Positions 49,385-57,262 of a DNA stretch of 64,000 nucleotides are shown piece after piece; position 1 is the stretch's first letter; each line of letters starts with the position of its first letter. Source of the DNA: Parvibaculum sp. (lineage in GTDB: Bacteria > Pseudomonadota > Alphaproteobacteria > Parvibaculales > Parvibaculaceae); NCBI RefSeq assembly GCF_019635935.1, contig NZ_JAHBYN010000001.1:3439532-3503531 (forward strand). Direction: 5' to 3'. The translations under genes were made by a program, and so were the position numbers. The notes under the pieces are model-generated. The model saw only the letters and a list, made by a program, of their open reading frames with translations, had not been told where the DNA came from and did not search any database.

Positions 49385-50513
49385 ATGCGCGCCGAAACGC
49401 AAAATCTCGCCGATGAAATCAAGCAGTCGCTCGCGCTGCTGAGGAGGCATCTTTGACTGGGATGCTGCCCTCCGCCGCTATGACGAACTGACGGCGAAAG
49501 CCGAAGACCCCGATCTCTGGAACGATCCCGAGAACGCGCAAAACCTGATGCGCGAACGCACCCGGCTGGAAGAAGCGATCGCGCGGCTGCGCGGCTTCGA
49601 GGCGGGCCTTGCCGACAATCTCGAACTGATCGAAATGGGCGAGGCCGAAGGCGATGCCGGCATCGTGACGGAAGCCGAGGCGGCGCTGAAGGCGCTGAAG
49701 GTGCAAACCGACGAAGCCGAGCTCGAAACCCTGCTCGCCGGCGAGGCCGACCAGAACGACACCTATCTCGAAGTCCATGCCGGCGCCGGCGGCACCGAAA
49801 GCCAGGACTGGGCGCAGATGCTCTTGCGCATGTACACGCGCTGGGCTGAACGCAAGGGCTACAAGGTCGAGCTGATCGAGCGTCACGACGGCGAAGAAGC
49901 CGGCATCAAGTCGGCGACCATCCTCGTCAAGGGCCACAACGCCTTCGGCTGGCTGAAAACGGAATCGGGCGTCCACCGCCTCGTCCGCATCTCGCCCTAT
50001 GACAGCGCGGCGCGCCGTCACACCAGCTTTTCGTCGGTCTGGGTCTACCCCGTTGTCGACGACAAGATCGACATCGACGTCAGCGAGGCCGATGTCCGCA
50101 TCGACACCTATCGCTCCTCCGGCGCCGGCGGCCAGCACGTCAACACCACCGACAGCGCGGTGCGCATCACGCACATTCCGACCGGCATTGTGGTCGCCTG
50201 CCAGAACGAACGCTCGCAACACAAGAACCGCGCCACCGCATGGGACATGCTGCGCGCGAGGCTCTACGAAGCCGAATTGCAGAAGCGCGAGGAAGCCGCC
50301 GCGGCGCAAGCCGCCGGCAAGACCGACATCGGCTGGGGCCACCAGATCCGCTCCTACGTGCTGCAGCCCTATCAGATGGTGAAGGACTTGCGCACCGGCG
50401 TCGAAACCTCCGACCCCGACCGCGTCCTCGGCGGCGACCTCGACCCCTTCATGGCCGCAGCACTCGCCGCCCGCGTCAAGGGCACGACGGCCGAAGTCGA
50501 GGACATCGAGTAG
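49385..50513 (+). CDS. prfB: Peptide chain release factor 2, with programmed +1 frameshift
   Basis: Recognises UGA and UAA stops. Frame one runs from ATG 49385 for 23 codons to an in-frame TGA at 49454-49456; reading then continues in the +1 frame from GAC at 49455, giving 375 residues in all. The site has AGGAGG (49442-49447) three bases before CTT TGA C, the classic RF2 autoregulatory arrangement. The catalytic GGQ is in [10 protein letters not shown], and the stop-recognition tripeptide region reads SPY instead of SPF. It follows mrcA. Confidence 0.96.
49442..49457 (+). promoter_or_regulatory. Programmed +1 frameshift site of prfB
   Basis: AGGAGG pairs with 16S rRNA and pushes the ribosome three bases later on the slippery CTT TGA C. 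When RF2 is scarce the ribosome slips from CTT TGA to TTT GAC and completes RF2. All elements have canonical spacing. Confidence 0.95.
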
Positions 50514-50518
50514 CGCCT

Positions 50519-51706
50519 ATGGCGTCGCCAGAATTTTACGACGTCATCATCCTCGGCGCGGGCGGCGCCGGGCTTTTCTGCGCCGGCGCCGCGGGCGCGC
50601 GCGGCCGTTCGGTCCTCGTCCTCGACCACGCGAAAACCGTGGCCGAAAAAATCCGCATCTCCGGCGGCGGCCGCTGCAACTTCACAAACCTCCACACGAC
50701 CCCCAAAAACTTCCTCTCCGAAAACCCGTCCTTCTGCATCTCGGCGCTGAAGCGCTACACGCAAGCCGATTTCATCGCGCTGGTGAACCGCCACAACATC
50801 GCCTGGCACGAAAAGACGCTCGGCCAGTTGTTCTGCGATGGCTCCTCGCAACAGATCATCGACATGCTGCTGGCCGAATGCGCGCGCGCCGGCGCCGTCA
50901 TCCGCCTCGAAACGAAAATCGCCGCCGTCGAAAAAACCGAAACCGGCTTCCGCGTCACGACAGGCGAGGGCGCGCTTGCCTGCACAAGCCTCGTCGTCGC
51001 CACCGGCGGGCTCTCGATCCCGAAAATCGGCGCCACAGGCCTCGCTTACGACATCGCCCGCCAGTTCGGCATCGGCGTCGTCGAGCCGCGCCCGGCGCTC
51101 GTCCCCTTCACCTTCGACGCGGGCCTGAAAGCCGAACTCGACGGCCTCGCCGGCGTCGCGGTCGATGCCACCGTTGCGTGCGGCAAGGCGCGCTTCGCCG
51201 AGGCGCTGCTCTTCACGCATAAGGGGCTGTCGGGCCCCGCCATCCTGCAAATCTCGTCATACTGGCGGCCGGGCGAGGAGATCGAAGTCAACCTTGCGCC
51301 GCACACGGATGTTTTCGCCGCCCTGAAGGAAGCCCGCACCGCGCACCCCAAACAGGATGTCGAAACCGCGCTTGCGCGGGCGCTGCCCAAGCGCCTCGCC
51401 GACCGCTGGTGCGCGCGCGCCGAAGTCACGGGCCGCCTCGCCGACATTTCGGACGCCCGCCTCCGGGCGCTCGGCGAAAGCACCAACCGCTGGCGCCTCA
51501 CCCCCGCCGGCACCGAAGGCTACCGCACCGCCGAAGTCACCGCCGGCGGCATCGACACGCGGCATCTCTCGTCCAAAACAATGGAAGCAAAATCCGTCCC
51601 CGGACTTTATTTCATCGGCGAAGCCGTCGACGTCACCGGCCACCTCGGCGGCTTCAACTTCCAATGGGCCTGGTCGTCGGGATATGTGGCGGCGCAGAAC
51701 GTCTAG
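50519..51706 (+). CDS. FAD-dependent oxidoreductase, HI0933/BaiN family
   Basis: A 395-residue flavoprotein with the N-terminal dinucleotide motif GAGGAGLFCAGAAGARG, the HI0933 family block EKIRISGGGRCNFTN, and GEAVDVTGHLGGFNFQWAWSSG at the end. Members such as BaiN reduce bile-acid or other enones in gut bacteria, but most are uncharacterised, so the substrate is open. The ATG at 50519 lies five bases after the prfB stop, suggesting co-transcription. Confidence 0.9.
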   Translation: MASPEFYDVIILGAGGAGLFCAGAAGARGRSVLVLDHAKTVAEKIRISGGGRCNFTNLHTTPKNFLSENPSFCISALKRYTQADFIALVNRHNIAWHEKTLGQLFCDGSSQQIIDMLLAECARAGAVIRLETKIAAVEKTETGFRVTTGEGALACTSLVVATGGLSIPKIGATGLAYDIARQFGIGVVEPRPALVPFTFDAGLKAELDGLAGVAVDATVACGKARFAEALLFTHKGLSGPAILQISSYWRPGEEIEVNLAPHTDVFAALKEARTAHPKQDVETALARALPKRLADRWCARAEVTGRLADISDARLRALGESTNRWRLTPAGTEGYRTAEVTAGGIDTRHLSSKTMEAKSVPGLYFIGEAVDVTGHLGGFNFQWAWSSGYVAAQNV

Positions 51707-51738
51707 GTCGCACACCGCGCGCGCCTCCCACCCAGATG

Positions 51739-51872
51739 TGTCACCCCGGCGAAAGCCGGGGCCCATTGGTTCCCCCTGCAGATACGATGGCGCGCGGCGC
51801 GAGCGCCATTCACTCCACTTTCACTGCAGCAAGAGGCAATGCGAGTGGGCCCCGGCTTTCGCCGGGGTGACA
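51739..51872. repeat. REPIN-like inverted repeat doublet, copy 1
   Basis: The 27-nt arm at 51739-51765 and its exact reverse complement at 51846-51872 enclose an 80-bp spacer. Each arm folds into a hairpin, CCCCGGC-GAAA-GCCGGGG, with a GNRA loop. The whole can form a long palindrome. Copy 2 lies 160 bp further. Confidence 0.85.
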
Positions 51873-51914
51873 TCGAGGGAGAGGCGACGTGAGAGCATAC
51901 CCCACCATCGTCTT

Positions 51915-51933
51915 TGCCGGACTTGATCCGGCA
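51915..51933. repeat. Short hairpin repeat of a second family
   Basis: TGCCGGA and TCCGGCA pair around CTTGA, giving a 7-bp hairpin. The sequence type is common between genes in proteobacteria as a repetitive extragenic element. It lies between the two REPIN-like doublets. Confidence 0.6.
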
Positions 51934-52033
51934 ATCCAGAGGGCGCGTCAGCGCCGTCTCTCTTCGCAAAGACTCTTTGCGCGTCCTACCGCGGCCGTTT
52001 CCACGTCATCCGAACATCCCCCCACCCACAGGC

Positions 52034-52176
52034 GTCATCCCGGGGCTTGTCCCCGGGACCCATTGGTTCCCTCAGCAAGTGCGATCGCGCACGATGGGCG
52101 CGACAACCTCAACCCATTGAGCGCTTCGGCAAATGGAGAGGCGAGTGGGCCCCGGCAACAAGTGCCGGGGTGACAC
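52034..52176. repeat. REPIN-like inverted repeat doublet, copy 2
   Basis: The left hairpin is CCCGGGG-CTTGT-CCCCGGG at 52039-52057 and the right one is CCCCGGC-AACAAGT-GCCGGGG at 52050-class sequence shifted to 52150-52170. Both outer flanks match copy 1 (a CCCATTGGTTCCC block after the left arm and GCGAGTGGGCC before the right), so this is a diverged second copy of the same composite element. Confidence 0.75.
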
Positions 52177-52213
52177 TGGAGTGAGTGGCGAGGCTGCAAA
52201 TTGCAACTGAAGC

Positions 52214-53053
52214 CTACCGAAACGACGCCCGGTAATTCGCCGCATCGAGAATGAGTCGGCTCTCCAGCGGCGGCGCGATCTTGAAGGCCTTGGGCTCCTT
52301 CGCGAAATCGTAGAGCCGGAAAATGCGAAACCCGTCCGGCCGCTCCTCGGCGAAATTCTTTTCATTGCGCGAAATGAAAAACGGCGTCTGCATATGTCCG
52401 GCCGTCGTCTTCACTTCGAGAAAGCGTTCCTCGCCGCGCACGGTGAACGAGAGAATGTCGTAACCCGCGCCGTCGCCTTCCTCCTGCGCCACCCAGCGCA
52501 CTTTGCGCGCCAGATCGTCGCGGCCTTCGCCGCGCAGCCGCACCTGCTCCGATTTCAAAACCCGCTCTTCGCCAAGCCGCCCAAGCGCGCGGTTGCGCTC
52601 GTCGCGCGCCGCCGGGTCGAATTTGCGCACGAGACGGGCGAGGGCAGGGTTTGTATCCTCCGGCCGTTCGATCTTTTGCGGTGCTTCACCGATGAACAGC
52701 GCACCTTGTTCGGCAAGCGCCATTTCCGTCGTCGGCACCGGCAATACAAATTCCGTGCGCCGGTCGATGAACCGTTCGACACCATCGAGCAACGCCTTCT
52801 GAAAATTGACCATCGGCTTGTAGCCGGCGATCCACGGTTCGCCGAGCGACATCAGAACTGCACTGATATTCTGATGCTTGAACTCGATGGACCCTTTCGA
52901 CCGTCCCGTGAGCTTCTGCAATTCGGCATTGCGATGCGCCTTCACATAGGGCTCGCCGTGAAGCTCCCGGTCGCGCATGTCGAAATAGTCGGCGACGATC
53001 AGGTCGATTTCCTGCGCGTTCCAGTCCTCGCCTGTCCGGTCGCCTGCCGCCAT
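52214..53053 (-). CDS. DUF3883 protein with PD-(D/E)XK nuclease-like motif
   Basis: A 279-residue soluble protein. The N-terminal half (15-100) matches a region that often accompanies DUF3883 (RDRELHGEPY, GSIEFKHQNISAVL). The C-terminal half (155-240) is DUF3883, with G161-E162, D199 in GYDILSF, E213 and K215 in FLEVKTT; this is the spacing of a PD-(D/E)XK nuclease active site. Such domains are common in restriction and defence genes, which makes a nucleic-acid-cleaving role likely, but no methylase or helicase is adjacent. It is single, repeat-flanked and probably accessory. Confidence 0.8.
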   Translation of the reverse strand: MAAGDRTGEDWNAQEIDLIVADYFDMRDRELHGEPYVKAHRNAELQKLTGRSKGSIEFKHQNISAVLMSLGEPWIAGYKPMVNFQKALLDGVERFIDRRTEFVLPVPTTEMALAEQGALFIGEAPQKIERPEDTNPALARLVRKFDPAARDERNRALGRLGEERVLKSEQVRLRGEGRDDLARKVRWVAQEEGDGAGYDILSFTVRGEERFLEVKTTAGHMQTPFFISRNEKNFAEERPDGFRIFRLYDFAKEPKAFKIAPPLESRLILDAANYRASFR

Positions 53054-53367
53054 CCGCCCCTCATGAGTCGATGGGCCAGGTTAGGAAGATCGCGCGCCGC
53101 GGTAAAACCGGCCAATCCTCGGCCTTCCTTCTTCGCGCTCTTCGCGTCTTCGCGTGGCAGACCCGCGCCTCTCCCGCCCGCGACCTGTAAGATTTCCTCA
53201 CACAGGGGATAAGTGGGCGCACGCCGGCGCGCACGCCCAAGCGCTCGTCCGAACGCACATCTCGATGCGCCCGGCGGTCCGATCGCACACAAGCCGCAGT
53301 CCGCGCCGTCCCGCGCCCGCGTACGCGCGCCGTCTCCCGCGCGGCGGTCATCCCTCCGAAGCCGTTC

Positions 53368-53396
53368 GTGACAGTTTTTTGACAGATCGATGACAG
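53368..53396 (-). promoter_or_regulatory. Three CTGTCA-type heptamers at 11-bp steps (Pho-box-like)
   Basis: Read on the minus strand the repeats are CTGTCAT, CTGTCAA and CTGTCAC, each separated by 4 bp. The spacing is exactly that of PhoB repeats, with one more unit than the minimum. They point toward the DUF3883 gene, about 315 bp away. Confidence 0.5.
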
Positions 53397-53470
53397 AAGC
53401 GGAACCCCGAAGCGGGGATAGCGGCGCAAGCCGCTGCGCCCGTTCGGTTTTCGGGCGCGGCGCCGCGATC

Positions 53471-53488
53471 GTGACAGAGCGATGACAG
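53471..53488 (-). promoter_or_regulatory. Second Pho-box-like heptamer pair
   Basis: Read on the minus strand: CTGTCAT, then CGCT, then CTGTCAC. This matches the PhoB consensus closely. It is 75 bp upstream of the first cluster, in the same orientation. Confidence 0.5.
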
Positions 53489-53508
53489 TCCGTGCCGTCA
53501 GGCAATGA

Positions 53509-53546
53509 AAAACCGGGGCGGCGCGCAAGGCTCCGGCCCCGGTTTT
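53509..53546 (-). terminator. Terminator of the M23 peptidase-bactofilin operon
   Basis: CCGGGGC pairs with GCCCCGG around a 16-base loop, flanked by AAAA and TTTT, so it can end transcription of bactofilin on the minus strand and possibly act in both directions. Confidence 0.85.
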
Positions 53547-53579
53547 GCCGTTCTCCCCCCGAAGAACGGTAGTTCTGTC

Positions 53580-54164
53580 TTACTGCGCGGCCGGCCGTTT
53601 GACGACGACGCCGCCGTCATTGACCACCACCGGGCTGTCGCCGGGGGCAGGGCGCGGTGCGGGGCGGGCGTCGCCGAGCGCCGGACCGCCGGTATTGGCC
53701 GCCGGGCCGGGGCGCGGCGCCGAGGGGCGCAGGCTGGCGCCGGAAGACGCCTGGCCGATCGGGTCGTCGGAATGGCGGCAATTGCCCTCGAAGAAGGCGC
53801 CGGTTTCGACCGCCAGCGCTTCGTGCAGGATGTCGCCCTCGACATGGCAGGTCGAGGAAAGCTGCACGCGGCGGCCCCTGATGGTGCCGACGACGCGGCC
53901 GCGGATGACGATGTCCTCGGCGACGATTTCGCCGGTGATCGAGGCTTTCTCGCCGATGGTCAGCGACTGGCTGCGGATGTCGCCCTCGACGGTGCCGTCC
54001 ACCTGAATGTCGCCGGTGGCCGTCAGATTGCCATGCACCACCAGATCGTTGGAGATGATCGACGGTGCGGTGCGGGTGCCCGGGCGCTTGCCGGGGACGG
54101 GGGCAGGCGCTGCCATGGGCGCGGCTGCCTTGTCGGTGTCTTTATCCTTGCTTCGCGAAAACAT
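53580..54164 (-). CDS. Bactofilin
   Basis: Nucleotide-independent cytoskeletal polymer that places cell-wall enzymes and shapes the cell. The 194-residue product has a flexible N-terminus, a right-handed beta-helix core (about 40-130) with hexapeptide-like rungs (for example GDIQVDGTVEGDIRS), and a Pro-rich disordered tail. The ATG at 54164 lies inside the 3' end of the M23 peptidase gene (23-base overlap), so the two are coupled. The pairing of bactofilin with an M23 endopeptidase recurs in many bacteria. Confidence 0.93.
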   Translation of the reverse strand: MFSRSKDKDTDKAAAPMAAPAPVPGKRPGTRTAPSIISNDLVVHGNLTATGDIQVDGTVEGDIRSQSLTIGEKASITGEIVAEDIVIRGRVVGTIRGRRVQLSSTCHVEGDILHEALAVETGAFFEGNCRHSDDPIGQASSGASLRPSAPRPGPAANTGGPALGDARPAPRPAPGDSPVVVNDGGVVVKRPAAQ

Positions 54165-55545
54165 AATGCCCTGCCTCAATGAACTTGGAGGGGTTGCGAA
54201 CGATGCCGTCGAACCAGACCTCATAGTGAAGATGGGGCCCGCTGCTGCGGCCAGAAGACCCTACTCTGCCGATGATCTCCCGGAATGCAACTTTCTGGCC
54301 AGTTTTGACGTCCATGCGGCCGAGATGCCCGTAGCGGGTCCGGAAGCCATTGCCGTGATCGATTTCGATGATGCGGCCATAGCCGCCGCGCCAGCCTGCG
54401 AAGGTCACCGTGCCGGCCCCCGGCGCATAGACGCGCTCGCCGTAAGGGGCCGCCAGATCCTCGCCCGAATGGAACGCCATGCGGCCGTTAAAGGGGTCGC
54501 GGCGCGTACCGTAGCTGCTGGTCCGGCGGTAGTTGACCAGCGGTTCGGCGAGCGGCATTTTCGCAATGGAATCCTCAAGATCGGCCATTGTTCTCAGATT
54601 TCGGCTGACCCTGTAAAGCTGCTTGCCGAAGCCGCTGTCGCCTTCGCCGCCGGCCAGCGCCTCGTGGTCGGCAAGGCTGATGAAGGGGCCGCCCTGCGCC
54701 TCGCCGCCCGCCTCGCTGCGGCGCTCGATCAGCGCCTCCGGGTCGATCACCTTGGTCATGCCGATGATCGATTTCAGTTCGCGGACGCGGCGGTCGGTGA
54801 CTTCCTCGATATTGTTCATCAGGGTCTGCTGCGCCCGGTCGATCTGGGCCAGCCGCGTGTCGATTTGCGCCACGGTCCCGTTCTGGGCGTTGTCGCCGGC
54901 AAGGCCGGCCAGCGCCGTCAGCTCGGCAAGCCCGGCCAGGTCGACCGTGCCGCCGGCATTTTCGGCGTTGTCGATGATGAAACGGTCGTTTCCGGCGAGC
55001 CGCCGGGGGCCGGTGGTCGTGTCGGCGAGGGCCGGACCCTCGGACTGCCGTTCGACCCGCATCAGCACCTTGTTGCCGCGCTCGCCCGCGGGCTTGCCGC
55101 CGGCGGTGGCCGCATAGCGGCGGCGCATCGTGTCGAGCTGCGAACTGGCGGTCTGGCGTTGGCTCATCAGCGCCGCGAGCTGGCGGTGCTTGTCCTCAAG
55201 CTGCATGGTGGTGGCGAGGAAGCGCTCCTCGGTGATGACGAGCTGCCCGTTGAGCTCGTCATAGGCGGACTGGAGCTGCGCCATCCGCTCCTCATAGGCG
55301 CCCTGCATCTTGACGTAGCGGCGGTCCTTCGAAGCGATGATCTGCTCCTTGAAGACCACATTGACCGAAGCAAAGGCAATCCAGCCGAAAAACGCGAACG
55401 CAATCGCCGCAAAACAAGTCTGCGTCAGCGGCGAAAGCGAGATGAACTGAACATGACCGTGGCTGCGGATATAAATCTGCCGCTCCACGTACATATGCCG
55501 CAGAAAATCACGGATTCGATCGGGCCAACCGGCCCTATGGTGCAT
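54142..55545 (-). CDS. M23-family zinc endopeptidase (LytM type), membrane anchored
   Basis: A 467-residue protein with a short cytoplasmic N-terminus, one transmembrane segment (about 40-60), a long coiled-coil region (about 70-140 and 220-260), and a C-terminal LytM domain with zinc and catalytic residues in HSGEDLAAPYG and SGPHLHYEV. It should cut peptidoglycan cross-links in the periplasm; the bactofilin downstream probably localises it. The ATG at 55545 is favoured over a TTG at 55554. Confidence 0.93.
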   Translation of the reverse strand: MHHRAGWPDRIRDFLRHMYVERQIYIRSHGHVQFISLSPLTQTCFAAIAFAFFGWIAFASVNVVFKEQIIASKDRRYVKMQGAYEERMAQLQSAYDELNGQLVITEERFLATTMQLEDKHRQLAALMSQRQTASSQLDTMRRRYAATAGGKPAGERGNKVLMRVERQSEGPALADTTTGPRRLAGNDRFIIDNAENAGGTVDLAGLAELTALAGLAGDNAQNGTVAQIDTRLAQIDRAQQTLMNNIEEVTDRRVRELKSIIGMTKVIDPEALIERRSEAGGEAQGGPFISLADHEALAGGEGDSGFGKQLYRVSRNLRTMADLEDSIAKMPLAEPLVNYRRTSSYGTRRDPFNGRMAFHSGEDLAAPYGERVYAPGAGTVTFAGWRGGYGRIIEIDHGNGFRTRYGHLGRMDVKTGQKVAFREIIGRVGSSGRSSGPHLHYEVWFDGIVRNPSKFIEAGHYVFAKQG

Positions 55546-55623
55546 GCCCCTCAATGCCCCAAGACCCCCTCTTTTTGCAGTCCCATCTCACCCAAATTGG
55601 GACAGAAATACAACATACGCCGC

Positions 55624-55656
55624 TTAACAATTGATGTTAATGGTTAATTCTAATTC
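55624..55656 (-). promoter_or_regulatory. TTAA-rich palindrome upstream of the M23 peptidase gene
   Basis: TTAACA and TGTTAA (55624-55640) form an inverted repeat, followed by ATGGTTAA (55640-55647), the complement of TTAACCAT. It sits 80-100 bp before the M23 gene. The motif resembles CtrA half sites but lacks the normal TTAA-N7-TTAA spacing. Confidence 0.3.
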
Positions 55657-55664
55657 ACCATGCG

Positions 55665-56501
55665 TTACTTTCCGGTGACCGCGCCGACCGGAGATTGCAC
55701 CAGATCCTCGTAGAACTCGGGTTTCAGGCCGGCAGCGCGTCGCGCCTCGGTGTTGAAGGGCGCCTTCAGCGCGCCGCGAAAGTGCCGCCGCACCAGCGTC
55801 TGGAAGGTGTCGCGCGGATCGATGTGCCGCTCGGCGCAAAGGTGGGAAAACCAGACCGCGCCGGCCCGCACGTGATCCTGTTCCTCCCGATATATGGTCC
55901 GCAGGATCGCCGCGCTCTCGGCATCGCCTGCCGCTTCCAGCCGTTCGATCATTCCCGGCGTCACATCGAGACCGCGCGCTTCCAGCACAAGCGGAACGAT
56001 GGCGAGCCGCGCCATCAGGTCGTGTCGCGTTTCGGTCGCGGCCTGCCACAGCCCGTCATGCGCCGGCAGGTCGCCATAGCGCGCGCCGAGCGCCGCCAGC
56101 CGTGCCTGCAGCATCGAGAAGTGCCGCGCTTCGTCGTCGCCGACCGATACCCAGTCGTCGAAGAATTTGCGGGGCAGGCCGGCATCGGCGAAACGTCCGA
56201 CGAGATCGAAGGCAAGGTCGATGGCGTTGAGTTCGATATGGGCAAGCGAATGCAGCAGCGCGATGCGTCCGCGCGTTCCCTTGAAGGTTCGCCGCGGCAT
56301 GTCGCGCGGCGCCAGCAGCACCGGCGCTTCAGGACGCGCCGGCCGCTCGGGAATTGCGATTGTCCTTTCGCCGTCCGGCAACAATGTCAGCGACGAGGCG
56401 CGCCACGCCTCGGCAACCCGTCGCGCCGAACATGCTTTTTCATCGGCGTCGGCGCAGGCGAGAACCGCGACCGCACCTTCGACGAGCGATGTGCCGGCCA
56501 C
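55665..56501 (-). CDS. DUF455 ferritin-like protein
   Basis: A 278-residue soluble helical protein of the DUF455 family. Diiron ligands are in place: E90, E124 with H127 (EARH), E174 and E207 with H210 (EQDH), that is two ExxH motifs. The family function is uncertain. The start is a GTG at 56501, four bases after bcp, so it is probably translated with the peroxiredoxin; the link suggests oxidative or iron stress but is inference. Confidence 0.82.
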   Translation of the reverse strand: MAGTSLVEGAVAVLACADADEKACSARRVAEAWRASSLTLLPDGERTIAIPERPARPEAPVLLAPRDMPRRTFKGTRGRIALLHSLAHIELNAIDLAFDLVGRFADAGLPRKFFDDWVSVGDDEARHFSMLQARLAALGARYGDLPAHDGLWQAATETRHDLMARLAIVPLVLEARGLDVTPGMIERLEAAGDAESAAILRTIYREEQDHVRAGAVWFSHLCAERHIDPRDTFQTLVRRHFRGALKAPFNTEARRAAGLKPEFYEDLVQSPVGAVTGK

Positions 56502-56505
56502 GCGC

Positions 56506-57051
56506 TCAGAGTTCCTTGGCGGCGGCGAGAACCTCTTCGGCGTGGCCGTTGACCTTGACCTTCGGCCAGACCTTGCGCACCACGCCCTTGCCGTCGATCA
56601 GAAAGGTCGTCCGTGTGATGCCCATGAATTTCCGGCCATAAAGGCTCTTCTCGCCCCACACGCCATAGGCATCGAGCATCTTGCCGTCCTCGTCGGAAAG
56701 CAGCCGGACTGTCAGGCCGTGCTTGTCGCGAAACTTGCAGTGCTTCTCGATCGTGTCCTTCGAGACGCCGAGCACGACGGCGCCAGCGGCGTCGAATTTT
56801 TTCTTGAGCGCACTGAAGGCAATGGCCTCGGTCGTGCAGCCTGGCGTGTCGTCCTTGGGGTAGAAATAGAGGACGACTTTCTTGCCGGCGAGGCCCTTCA
56901 GCGTGACGGCGCCGCCGTCGTCGGCGGGAAGGTTAAAGGCGGGCGCCTTGCTGCCGGGCGCCGGGAGATTGGCGCTGCTCGAGGCGACCTTTGCCTTCGC
57001 CGCCCTGGTATTCGCTGCCCCTGTCTTCGGAGTTGCCGCCGCTTTGGCCAT
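56506..57051 (-). CDS. bcp: Thiol peroxidase of the Bcp/PrxQ family
   Basis: Reduces hydroperoxides using thioredoxin. The 181-residue product has an Ala-Lys-rich N-terminal extension (1-30) and the AhpC/TSA core with peroxidatic C72 in TPGCTTEA. The usual resolving Cys five residues later is missing; the only other Cys is C105. So it should resolve through another thiol or through C105. It is first in the probable bcp-DUF455 transcript. Confidence 0.94.
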   Translation of the reverse strand: MAKAAATPKTGAANTRAAKAKVASSSANLPAPGSKAPAFNLPADDGGAVTLKGLAGKKVVLYFYPKDDTPGCTTEAIAFSALKKKFDAAGAVVLGVSKDTIEKHCKFRDKHGLTVRLLSDEDGKMLDAYGVWGEKSLYGRKFMGITRTTFLIDGKGVVRKVWPKVKVNGHAEEVLAAAKEL

Positions 57052-57262
57052 GAATTGCCGCCTTTGTCCGTGATGTCTGCCGCATTGTCCGGCCCGCAGG
57101 ACCGGAGGTGGGCATAATATGGATCGCTGCCATGCGCCAGACCAGCCACGTTAAGCTTGCGCGCGATCTTTTGCCGCTTCGAGCGCCAATTTTGGAGACT
57201 TGGCGGCGGTCTGCGGCTAGATAGAAGACCGACTCGCTTTCGCCTTATTTCTGCTGTCTGCA

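Larger units (their letters stand above)
51707..52213. other. Repeat-rich gene-free region
   Basis: This 507-bp region has no gene I can support. It holds two inverted-repeat doublets at 51739-51872 and 52034-52176, and between them a different hairpin element at 51915-51933. Together these occupy most of the sequence, so it looks like a landing zone for small repetitive elements. Confidence 0.8.
53054..53579. promoter_or_regulatory. Gene-free region with Pho-box-like repeats
   Basis: This 526-bp region lies upstream of the DUF3883 gene and downstream of the bactofilin gene, both on the minus strand. It has a repeated CGCGAAG motif (minus strand) near 53130-53157, two clusters of GTGACAG/ATGACAG heptamers at 53368-53396 and 53471-53488, and a terminator at 53509-53546. 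Open frames in it have no features of real genes. Confidence 0.5.

Noticed and set aside
51707..52213. CRISPR array, because of repeated similar blocks.
   Set aside because: The repeats are inverted, few and unequal in spacing, with hairpin loops and shared flanks. They fit REPIN-like elements.
53061..53528. Open frame of about 155 codons in the Pho-box-like region.
   Set aside because: It reads through the repeats and the terminator, is Arg-rich, and has no ribosome binding site or domain.
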